Assembly: GCA_036491015.1 (NCBI GenBank)
Contig: DASXCV010000021.1
Span: forward strand, 1-26,400
Direction: 5' to 3'
From: JAICJR01 sp036491015
GTDB taxonomy: Bacteria; Actinomycetota; Thermoleophilia; Solirubrobacterales; Thermoleophilaceae
DNA: 26,400 bases
A program made the translations under genes and the position numbers. Below are positions 13,552 through 20,222 of the stretch, piece by piece. Positions within the stretch are counted from its first letter, which is position 1; every line of letters starts with the position of its first letter. The notes beneath the pieces were generated by a model that worked only from the letters and a program-made list of their open reading frames with translations, was not told the origin of the DNA and ran no database searches.

Positions 13552-15858
13552 ATGGCAGACTCCCGCGGCATGGCCAACGTGATCGGACAGCGGGTCCGTC
13601 GCAAGGAGGACCCGCGCTTCCTCAGAGGTGAAGGTCGCTACGTCGACAACATGCCGCTCGACGGCGCGCTGTACCTGACTTACGTGCGCTCTCCAGTTGC
13701 GCATGCGCGCATCACCGGGATCGACGTGTCGGAGGCGCGAGCCCTTCCCGACACCCAGGTCTTCACCGCCGACGACATCGAACTGGGCAGCAATCCGCTG
13801 CCCCCGTTCCTTGGCGTGGACGAGCGGATGCACCGCCCGTTCGTGGCGAAGGACACCGTGCGCTTCGCGGGCGACATCGTGGCCTGCATCCTCACCGACA
13901 CGCAGGCCGCGGGGGCCGACGCCGCCGAGCTGATCTACGTGGACTACGAGGACCTGCCGGTGGTCACCGACCCGCGCGAGGCGCTGAAGGACGAGACGGT
14001 GCTGTTCCCCGACGTGGGCACCAACACCTGCATCAGGCGCCCGCCCGAGCAGTCCGACGAGGAGCTGTTCGCCGGGTGCGAGGCCACCGTTGAAGGCACG
14101 CTCGTGAGCCAGCGGCTCGCGGCCAGCCCGCTCGAGCCGCGCGCGTCCGCCGCGTCGGTGGACGAGAACGGCAAGCTCACCGTCTACCTCTCGACGCAAA
14201 CGCCGCACCAGGACCGCGACGGCCTCGCCATGAACCTCGGCATGGAGCCGAAGGACGTGCGCGTGATCGGACCCGACGTGGGCGGCGGCTTCGGCGCCAA
14301 GGGTCTCAACGTCGAGGACATCCTGATCTCCTGGCTGGCGCGCAAGACCGGCCGGATGATCCGCTGGGTCGAGTCCCGCAGCGAGAACATGGTCGCGATG
14401 AACCAGGGCCGCGCGATGGTGATCGACTTCAAGATCGGCGGCAGTCGCGACGGCAAGATCGGGGCGCTCCGCTTGAGCATCCTCGCGGACGCCGGCGCGT
14501 ATCCGGGCCTCGGCGCCTTCCTGCCGAACCTGACGGCGATGATGGCGAGCGGCGTCTACAAGATCCCGAAGATCGGCGTGGACGTGACGGCCGTGACCAC
14601 CAACACCACGACGATCGGGCCGTTCCGCGGCGCCGGCCGCCCGGAGGCCACGCAGGCGCTCGAGCGCGCGATCGACATGTGGGCGGCGGAGCTGGGCATG
14701 GATCCGGGCGACGCGCGGCGTGTGAACTTCATCCAGCCGGACGAGTTCCCGTACGCGACCGGCACCGGCGTGACCTACGACATCGGCGACTACGAGGGCG
14801 CCCTCGACAAGGCGCTCGAGGCGGCGGGTTACGAGGACCTGCGTGCCGAGCAGGAGAAGCGGCGCTCGAACGGCGACGCCAAACAGCTCGGCATCGGGCT
14901 CAGCGTGTACGTGGAGATCACGAACGGCCTCGGCGAGTCCGAGTTCGGCGCCGTCCACATCACCGCCGACGGCGAGGCGGTGCTGCGCACAGGCTCGTTC
15001 TCGCATGGCCAGGGCCACGAGACCACGTTCGCAATGATCGTGGCCGAGCGACTCGGCCTGCCGGTGGAGAACGTGACCGTCATCAAGGGCGACACCGACC
15101 AGGTGGCGCGCGGCACCGGCACCTACGGCTCGAAGTCCACGCAGATCGGCGGCGCGGCTGCCAGCCAGGCGTCCGAGGAGCTGGTGGAGAAGGCGCGGCG
15201 GCTGGTGGCTGACCTGATCGAGGCGAGCCCGGAGGACATCGTGCTTGACGCCCAGCAGGGCCGCTTCCACGTGGCGGGCGCGCCGCAGTCCGGCCTCTCT
15301 TGGGGCGAGCTGGCCGCGCGGCTCGACGGCGAGGGCCGGCTCCAGGAGCTGGCCGTGGAGACCGACTTCACCGCCGATGCGCCCACGTTCCCGTTCGGCG
15401 CCCATGTCGCCGTGGTGGAGGTGGACACGGAGACCGGCTCGGTGGCGATCCTGCGCCACGTGGCCGTGGACGACGCCGGCACGATCATCAGCCCCGTGGT
15501 GGCCGACGGCCAGGTGCACGGCGGCGTGGCCACCGGCATCGCGCAGGCGCTGTTCGAGGAGGTCCTGTACGACTCGAACGGCAGCCCGGTGACCGGCAGC
15601 TTCATCGGCTACGCGTTCCCCTCGGCGGCGGAGCTGCCGCCGATCGAGCGCGTGGAGATGGTCACCCCCACACCGATGAACCCGCTCGGAGCAAAGGGCA
15701 TAGGCGAGTCAGGAACGATCGGAGCGACACCGGCCGTCCACAACGCCGTCGTGGATGCGCTGCAGCCCTATGGCGTGAAGAACATCGACATGCCCGCGAA
15801 TGGCGAGCGGGTGTGGAATGCCATTAACGGCAACGGCGGAGTAGGGAGTGGGGAGTAG
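13552..15858 (+). CDS. Molybdenum hydroxylase large subunit (xanthine dehydrogenase/CoxL family, form II-like)
   Basis: A 768-residue molybdopterin-binding catalytic subunit. It starts with the family's I-G-Q-R-V-R-R-K-E-D-P-R-F-L-R-G-E-G-R-Y-V-D. The V-G-G-G-F-G loop lies at 243-248, the active-site loop reads P-F-R-G-A-G-R (357-363), and the catalytic Glu is E719 in G-A-K-G-I-G-E-S-G. True CO dehydrogenases carry A-Y-R-C-S-F-R; the R-G-A-G-R form marks form II or other aldehyde/purine/aromatic hydroxylases, so CO oxidation should not be claimed. The FAD (CoxM) and iron-sulfur (CoxS) subunit genes are absent from the window. The start is uncertain: ATG 13570 is as good as ATG 13552 and neither has a Shine-Dalgarno. 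The last codons run into a GGGAGTA-type repeat. Confidence 0.92.
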   Translation: MADSRGMANVIGQRVRRKEDPRFLRGEGRYVDNMPLDGALYLTYVRSPVAHARITGIDVSEARALPDTQVFTADDIELGSNPLPPFLGVDERMHRPFVAKDTVRFAGDIVACILTDTQAAGADAAELIYVDYEDLPVVTDPREALKDETVLFPDVGTNTCIRRPPEQSDEELFAGCEATVEGTLVSQRLAASPLEPRASAASVDENGKLTVYLSTQTPHQDRDGLAMNLGMEPKDVRVIGPDVGGGFGAKGLNVEDILISWLARKTGRMIRWVESRSENMVAMNQGRAMVIDFKIGGSRDGKIGALRLSILADAGAYPGLGAFLPNLTAMMASGVYKIPKIGVDVTAVTTNTTTIGPFRGAGRPEATQALERAIDMWAAELGMDPGDARRVNFIQPDEFPYATGTGVTYDIGDYEGALDKALEAAGYEDLRAEQEKRRSNGDAKQLGIGLSVYVEITNGLGESEFGAVHITADGEAVLRTGSFSHGQGHETTFAMIVAERLGLPVENVTVIKGDTDQVARGTGTYGSKSTQIGGAAASQASEELVEKARRLVADLIEASPEDIVLDAQQGRFHVAGAPQSGLSWGELAARLDGEGRLQELAVETDFTADAPTFPFGAHVAVVEVDTETGSVAILRHVAVDDAGTIISPVVADGQVHGGVATGIAQALFEEVLYDSNGSPVTGSFIGYAFPSAAELPPIERVEMVTPTPMNPLGAKGIGESGTIGATPAVHNAVVDALQPYGVKNIDMPANGERVWNAINGNGGVGSGE

Positions 15859-15908
15859 GGAGAGCAGTTTCCTCCATACCCCCTACTCCATACCCCCTAC
15901 TTCCCTAC
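15841..15908. terminator. Repeat-built bidirectional terminator candidate
   Basis: A G-rich arm (15841-15862, GTAGGGAGTGGGGAGTAGGG plus AG) is nearly complementary to a C-rich arm (15886-15908), with one indel and a few mismatches. Between them a perfect 14-base unit, CTCCATACCCCCTA, is repeated in tandem (15872-15885 and 15886-15899). The structure lies between convergent genes and includes the last codons of each. It probably ends transcription from both sides. Its base pattern (runs of G on one strand) is unlike the flanking genes, suggesting a small spread repeat. Confidence 0.6.
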
Positions 15909-16741
15909 AAGTCTTCCTTGTCCGTCCGGTCCTCTTCCACGCCGAGGAAGTCTCGGTAGTGGTCGACGACATCATTCGCCTCGCCCCACATCTCCATGTG
16001 GCCCTTGTTCATCCAGACGGCCTGGTGGCAGAGGTCGCGGATCGAGCCGAAGGCGTGCGAGACGAGCACGATCGTGCGCTCCTGAGCGCATAGCTCGCGC
16101 ATCCGCTCGAACGACTTGCGGCGGAACTTGGCGTCGCCCACGGACAGCGCCTCGTCGATCAGCAGGATGTCCGGGTCCATGTGGATCGCGACCGAGAAGG
16201 CGAGCCGCCCGTACATGCCGGACGAGTACGCGCGCATCGGCAGGTCCATGAACTCCTCGAGCTCGGCGAAGTCGACGATCTCGTCGTACTTCTCCTCGAG
16301 CTCCTCGCGGTGAAGGCCCGCGGCGAGACCTCCGAGGATCACGTTCTCGCGCCCGCTCAGCTCGCGGTTGAAGCCGACGCCCAAGGCGAGCAGCGTGCTC
16401 ACGCGGCCCTGCACCTCGACGCGGCCCAGGGTGGGCGGCAGGATCCCGGCGATCGTGCGCACGAGCGTGGACTTGCCGGCGCCGTTGGCGCCCACGATGC
16501 CGATCACCGTGCCGCGCTCGACCGCGAAGGACACGTCCTTGACCGCCTCGATCTCGCGCACGAGCTTCTCGCGCCGGCCCATGCGCATGAGCGTGGTGCG
16601 CAGCGTCGGGATCTTCTCGTAGGCCGTGCGATACGTGATCGAGACGTTCTCGACCTTGATGCTGGTCTCGTGCAGCGGCGGCTTCACGCCGGTCCCGGCG
16701 TCGACGCCCACCCGGGTCTCAGATGCGGACGGCAAAGTCAC
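15905..16741 (-). CDS. ABC transporter ATPase for polysaccharide/polyol-phosphate export (TagH/Wzt type)
   Basis: A 278-residue cytoplasmic ATPase that would pair with the permease encoded just upstream. Walker A G-A-N-G-A-G-K-S-T is at 84-92, the signature Y-S-S-G-M-Y-G-R-L at 172-180, Walker B D-I-L-L-I-D-E at 191-197 and the switch His at 229. The L-S-G-R-E-N segment (128-133) and the long N-terminal lead (about 25-65) are typical of TagH, RfbE and Wzt. It lacks the C-terminal carbohydrate-binding domain found in some Wzt proteins, so recognition of a capped chain end by that route is not expected. The GTG start lies 23 bases inside the permease gene, so the two are coupled. It is the last gene of the seven-gene operon. 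Confidence 0.94.
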   Translation of the reverse strand: MTLPSASETRVGVDAGTGVKPPLHETSIKVENVSITYRTAYEKIPTLRTTLMRMGRREKLVREIEAVKDVSFAVERGTVIGIVGANGAGKSTLVRTIAGILPPTLGRVEVQGRVSTLLALGVGFNRELSGRENVILGGLAAGLHREELEEKYDEIVDFAELEEFMDLPMRAYSSGMYGRLAFSVAIHMDPDILLIDEALSVGDAKFRRKSFERMRELCAQERTIVLVSHAFGSIRDLCHQAVWMNKGHMEMWGEANDVVDHYRDFLGVEEDRTDKEDL

Positions 16742-17654
16742 GCTCCCTCGAGATGAAGAACAGGGCTCCGAACACCAGGCCGACGATCGCCCAGGCGGTG
16801 CCGATCAGAATCAGATTCGGGTCGGGCGGCCTGCCCTGATTGAGGACGGTGCTCCACGAGGCGAGCATCGACGACATCGGATTGAGCAGCAGCCAGTGGC
16901 GGATGTGCGCCGGCACCTCTTGCCACTGGTAGAGGATCGGCGAGACGTACATCCAGATCCGCAGCACGTACGGCAGAAAGCTCGACAGGTCGCGGAAGTA
17001 GACCTGCGCGGCGGCGCAGAACATCGCCACGCCGGTGGCGAAGACCGTGACCATGATGACGATCGGGATGCCCCACAGCATGTAGATCGAGAGGTGCCCG
17101 CCCGCGGCGAAGTGGATCACGAGCCACACGAGCATCGTCGGCAGGAAGCGCTTGAACGACGTGGCCATGGAGGCGAGCGGCAGCAGCGTGCGGGGGAACG
17201 CCGTATTGAGGATCAGCCCGCCACCGCGTACGACTGCCGTGGAGCCCTCGGTGGCCCCGGTCTGGAGGACCTGGTAGAGGAACAGTCCGCCCAGCAGGTG
17301 AGCGAAGAAGCTGATCGGCCGCGGGTGCTGGCGGATCAGGTCGATCAGCAGGAAGTAGACGCAACCGAGAAGCAGCGGGTTCAGCAGCAGCCAGAGCTGG
17401 CCGAACGCCGTGTCGAAGTGCTTGGCGCGCATCGTGGTGCGCGACAGCTCGAGCGCGAACTCGCGCCGCTTCCACACGAGGTCGAGGTAGTGCCGCATCG
17501 GGGGCAGGCCGACCTTGTGCGGGAGGTAGACGTGCCGCTCGGCGTACTCGTCGTCGCGGTAGGCCTCAGGGACCAGGTGCCCGCCTTCGATCGCCTCGCG
17601 CTCCTCAGCGATCGCGCCCTTGATGCCCTTTTCTTCAGCCGAGGTCGTGCTCAT
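16719..17654 (-). CDS. ABC-2 type permease for polysaccharide/polyol-phosphate export (TagG/Wzm type)
   Basis: A 311-residue membrane protein with about 70 cytoplasmic residues first, then six hydrophobic helices. Family marks are F-G-Q-L-W-L-L-L-N-P-L-L before helix 1, the conserved R-D-L-S-S-F-L-P-Y-V-L-R-I-W-M-Y-V-S-P-I-L-Y stretch, and L-L-L-N-P-M-S. With the TagH/Wzt-like ATPase it would form a transporter moving a lipid-linked glycan or polyol-phosphate chain across the membrane. ATG 17654 follows a 30-base gap that holds a hairpin and the palindrome CACTTAAGTG. No clear Shine-Dalgarno is seen (G-A-G-C-A-A only). It overlaps the ATPase gene by 23 bases. Confidence 0.93.
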   Translation of the reverse strand: MSTTSAEEKGIKGAIAEEREAIEGGHLVPEAYRDDEYAERHVYLPHKVGLPPMRHYLDLVWKRREFALELSRTTMRAKHFDTAFGQLWLLLNPLLLGCVYFLLIDLIRQHPRPISFFAHLLGGLFLYQVLQTGATEGSTAVVRGGGLILNTAFPRTLLPLASMATSFKRFLPTMLVWLVIHFAAGGHLSIYMLWGIPIVIMVTVFATGVAMFCAAAQVYFRDLSSFLPYVLRIWMYVSPILYQWQEVPAHIRHWLLLNPMSSMLASWSTVLNQGRPPDPNLILIGTAWAIVGLVFGALFFISRERDFAVRI

Positions 17655-17659
17655 TTGCT

Positions 17660-17705
17660 CACTTAAGTGTGCCGCCTCAGACGGTCACCGTAGACGGTCT
17701 GAGGC
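17660..17705 (-). promoter_or_regulatory. Intra-operon hairpin and palindrome before the exporter genes
   Basis: GCCTCAGAC (17674-17682) and GTCTGAGGC (17697-17705) form a perfect nine-base inverted repeat with a 14-base loop that itself contains GGTCACC-like symmetry. It spans the stop codon of the CDP-alcohol phosphatidyltransferase gene. Next to it, CACTTAAGTG (17660-17669) is a perfect ten-base palindrome five bases before the permease ATG. Together they could act as a partial terminator, an mRNA-processing site, or an operator for a separate exporter promoter. No T run follows the stem on the minus strand. Confidence 0.5.
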
Positions 17706-18503
17706 AAGAATCGCGACGAGGTGTCCGACGAGCGTCACCGCGCCCACCGGCAGCAGAGCTATCACGAGTACGCGCGAGCCGATCTGGTCGCCCGCGGCCG
17801 CATCCGCGATTGCGGCGCAGAAGGCTAGCAACGAGAACTCGACCGCGACGAAGGCGCGGTAGAACGGCAGCACCCCCAGCGCGCTCCGCAGGCGGCGCAG
17901 CAGCCCGCCGCGAGGGGCCGCGACGGCGGGGGCGTCCTCGGCCTTGGCCCGCCCGGATTCGGCCCGCGCCACGTTCACCAGCACGGTTTCGGACTTGATC
18001 AGCAGCACCATCACCGACAGGACGAGCCCGAGCGTGGTCCACCCACCGAGCGAGTGCCAGCCGCCGTCCGCGCGGATGCCGAGCCCGATCGGAAGCGCCG
18101 CCTCTGTGAGGTAGTGGCCGATGCGGTCGAGATAGATGCCGGCCGGCGAGGACTGCCCGCGCACGCGCGCGAGCTCGCCGTCCGAGCAGTCGAGCAGAAG
18201 CTGGAGCTGGATCAGGAGCACCGCGCCGAGCGCGGCCGCCAGGCCGTTCAGGCTGAGCAGCGCCGCGGCCGCCAGCCCCACCACGCTCATCAGCCCGGTG
18301 AGCGCGTTCGGCGAGACGGACGTGGGCAGCAGCGCGCGCGTGAGGTGGGGCGACAGCCGGCGCATGTACAGACGCCCGGCCCAGTGCTCAGCGCTGTGGC
18401 GGTCGAAGATCTCGGCCGGCTGGCCGATCGCCTTGACCTCAGCCAGCGACGGCTTCTGCGTACGAGCCTGCGTGATCGAGAATCGCCTCCTCGTCGAGGT
18501 CAA
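17685..18503 (-). CDS. CDP-alcohol phosphatidyltransferase family protein with a changed catalytic residue
   Basis: A protein of up to 272 residues with about six membrane helices. The family signature D(x2)DG(x2)AR(x8)G(x3)D(x3)D reads D105, D108, G109, A112, R113, G122, D126 and then H130 where the last Asp is expected. That Asp is the proposed catalytic base in family structures, so the enzyme may be altered, inactive or use His. Family members transfer a phospho-alcohol from a CDP-activated donor to a hydroxyl acceptor. The TTG start at 18503 lies 65 bases inside the dehydrogenase gene. No other ATG, GTG or TTG is available before the first helix, so either this long overlap or a rare start (such as ATC nine bases after AGGAGG) must be used. 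The S-V-S-P-N-A-L-T segment at 62-69 is typical of the family. Confidence 0.88.
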   Translation of the reverse strand: MTSTRRRFSITQARTQKPSLAEVKAIGQPAEIFDRHSAEHWAGRLYMRRLSPHLTRALLPTSVSPNALTGLMSVVGLAAAALLSLNGLAAALGAVLLIQLQLLLDCSDGELARVRGQSSPAGIYLDRIGHYLTEAALPIGLGIRADGGWHSLGGWTTLGLVLSVMVLLIKSETVLVNVARAESGRAKAEDAPAVAAPRGGLLRRLRSALGVLPFYRAFVAVEFSLLAFCAAIADAAAGDQIGSRVLVIALLPVGAVTLVGHLVAILASDRLR

Positions 18504-19500
18504 GGTGCTCGAGGATGGTGAAGCGGTCAGGCCGGGTGGACGGCGCGTAGGCCACCGCCTGCACGAACTGCTCGTCGCTCAGCCCGAGGTCGCGGTGGCT
18601 GCGCGGTAGGCCGTGACGGCCGAGGCACGTGCTCAACTCCATCACGAGCTCCGGATCGTCCTGGAGGTGCGCGGCGAAGATCGCGCCGACGCCCGCCAAC
18701 TCGCCATGCAGCCCCGTGTCGGGGAACAGGTGGTCGATCGCGTGGACGATCTCGTGGTCGGCGCCGCTGCACGGGCGACTGCTCCCCGCCACCGCCATCG
18801 CGAGGCCAGAGAGCACGAGCGCCTCGCCCAGCACCACAAGGAAGTCGTCGTCGTCCACGCTGCCGTCGCGGTAGAGGACCGCCTCCGCGCCGCTGTGCGC
18901 GAGCGCAATCGACAGCCCGTCCACCGGCTCGTCACGCACGCGCTTGGCGAGCTTCCAGTCGGCCACGGCGGAGAGGTTGCTCACGGCGTCGCCCACGCCG
19001 GAGCGGCGCATCTCCACCGGGCTGAGCCGCACGTAGTCGAGGTCCACGAGCACGGCCACCGGCATCTGCACGCCGTAGGAGGCCTTCTGCCCCTCGTGCG
19101 ACAGGGACGACACCGGCGAGGCGATCCCGTCGTGCGAGAGGCTCGTGGCCACGGCCACCATCGGCAGGCCAACGAGGCTCGCCGCGTGCTTTGCCACGTC
19201 GAGCGTGCCGCCGCCGCCGATGCCCACCACCGCGTCGTAGAACTGCTTGCGCAGGCGATCGGCCAGGTCGAGCGCCGAGGTGAGCGTGCCGCCCTCCTCC
19301 ACGCGCAGGATGTCGCAGTTCTCCATCGCCGGGTCGACCACCGCGGCGATCTCGTCGCCGTAGCCGGGGCCGACCGCCACGGCCACGTGGCCGCCGCTCG
19401 AGATGCGGCGGTCGGCGAGCAGTGTGCCGAGCCCCGCGACGGCGCCGGGCCCGATTTCCACCGCCATCGGGGCGGCGATCATGCGGGCTAGAAGTGGCAA
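18439..19500 (-). CDS. sn-Glycerol-1-phosphate dehydrogenase-like (iron-containing ADH superfamily)
   Basis: A 353-residue cytoplasmic enzyme of the glycerol dehydrogenase/dehydroquinate synthase superfamily, closest by motif to the AraM/EgsA group that reduces dihydroxyacetone phosphate to sn-glycerol 1-phosphate with NAD(P)H. The dinucleotide site G-I-G-G-G-G-T-L-D-V-A-K lies at 93-104. The T-S-L-S-H-D-G-I-A-S-P-V segment (119-130) is characteristic of this group. Likely metal ligands are D171 (G-V-G-D-A-V-S-N), H249 (S-G-A-D-H-E-I-V-H) and H265 (L-H-G-E-L). The TTG start overlaps the cytidylyltransferase stop by 13 bases; ATG 19482 is an alternative five bases after that stop. Glycerol 1-phosphate is the archaeal lipid enantiomer, so its use in a bacterium is notable. 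Confidence 0.87.
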   Translation of the reverse strand: MPLLARMIAAPMAVEIGPGAVAGLGTLLADRRISSGGHVAVAVGPGYGDEIAAVVDPAMENCDILRVEEGGTLTSALDLADRLRKQFYDAVVGIGGGGTLDVAKHAASLVGLPMVAVATSLSHDGIASPVSSLSHEGQKASYGVQMPVAVLVDLDYVRLSPVEMRRSGVGDAVSNLSAVADWKLAKRVRDEPVDGLSIALAHSGAEAVLYRDGSVDDDDFLVVLGEALVLSGLAMAVAGSSRPCSGADHEIVHAIDHLFPDTGLHGELAGVGAIFAAHLQDDPELVMELSTCLGRHGLPRSHRDLGLSDEQFVQAVAYAPSTRPDRFTILEHLDLDEEAILDHAGSYAEAVAG

Positions 19501-20222
19501 GCGATCTCCCTCGCCTTGCCGAGGTCCTCGTCGTCGTCGACCTCCACCCAGTCGACGGGGCCGATCGGCGCTGTCGCGATCGTGCCGCCGCGGTCCACGA
19601 ACTCCTGGAAGCCGTCCTCGTAGTAGAGCTGCGGGTCGCGCTCGAACGTGGCCTCGAGCGCCCCGGCCAGCGGCTGCGCGGCAGCCGGCTCGATCAGCGT
19701 GAGCCCTATGTACTCACCGCGGCCGTCCGCCACAGGCATCTGCTTCGTGATCTTCCGCAGAAAGCCCTCTTCCGACAACTTCACCTTCATCGACTCGTCG
19801 TTGAGCCGGCCGAGATCGTCGTCGATCGCGATCACGATGTCCTGGCCGCGCGAGGCGAGCAGCCGCTCCTCGACGGCCACCGGATGGACCGTGTCGCCGT
19901 TCACGAGCAGCACCCCCTCGGAGAACAGCTCACGCGCGCACCAGAGCGAGTAGGCGTTGTTCCAGATCTCGGCCTTGTCGTTGAACACCAGCTCGAGCTT
20001 CACCCCGTAGCGACGCTCGAGCTCAGGCTTGCGCTCATCTACGCGCTCGGCCGCGAAGCCGGTGACCACCGCCACATCGTCGATGCCCACCTGCTTGAGG
20101 TTCGCGATCGCGAGGTCGAGGATCGAGCGGCCGTCGTCGATCTGAAGCAGCGTCTTGGGCAGGTCTTCGGTGAGCGGGCCAAGCCGTCTACCGGCTCCGG
20201 CCGCGAGCACCATCCCGATCAT
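19488..20222 (-). CDS. LicC-like sugar/alcohol-phosphate cytidylyltransferase
   Basis: A 244-residue nucleotidyltransferase with the N-terminal signature L-A-A-G-A-G-R-R-L-G-P-L-T-E-D-L-P-K-T-L-L, the conserved metal-binding L-L-V-N-G-D-T-V region (105-112) and a D-D-D-E-D-L close to the C terminus. The pattern is that of the LicC/IPCT group (phosphocholine or inositol-1-phosphate cytidylyltransferases). Next to the glycerol-1-phosphate dehydrogenase the likely substrate is glycerol 1-phosphate plus CTP, giving a CDP-glycerol, but choline- or inositol-phosphate remain possible. AGGAGG is ten bases before ATG 20222. The ATG overlaps the preceding TGA (ATGA). An in-frame extension beyond ATG 20222 is a shadow of the DUF5941-like gene. 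Confidence 0.9.
   Translation of the reverse strand: MIGMVLAAGAGRRLGPLTEDLPKTLLQIDDGRSILDLAIANLKQVGIDDVAVVTGFAAERVDERKPELERRYGVKLELVFNDKAEIWNNAYSLWCARELFSEGVLLVNGDTVHPVAVEERLLASRGQDIVIAIDDDLGRLNDESMKVKLSEEGFLRKITKQMPVADGRGEYIGLTLIEPAAAQPLAGALEATFERDPQLYYEDGFQEFVDRGGTIATAPIGPVDWVEVDDDEDLGKAREIACHF

Noticed and set aside
13507..15519. Minus-strand open frame of 670 codons opposite the molybdenum hydroxylase
   Set aside because: It is antisense to a gene with intact motifs, its product is His/Arg/Gly-rich, and it has no recognisable domain or ribosome site.
13552..15858. Aerobic carbon monoxide dehydrogenase (coxL)
   Set aside because: The active-site loop is R-G-A-G-R rather than the Cys-containing form I loop, and no coxM or coxS is adjacent, so a CO-oxidising role is not supported.
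15841..15908. G-quadruplex
   Set aside because: Only three runs of three or more G occur close together on either strand; a fourth is two G long, so a stable quadruplex is not clearly supported.
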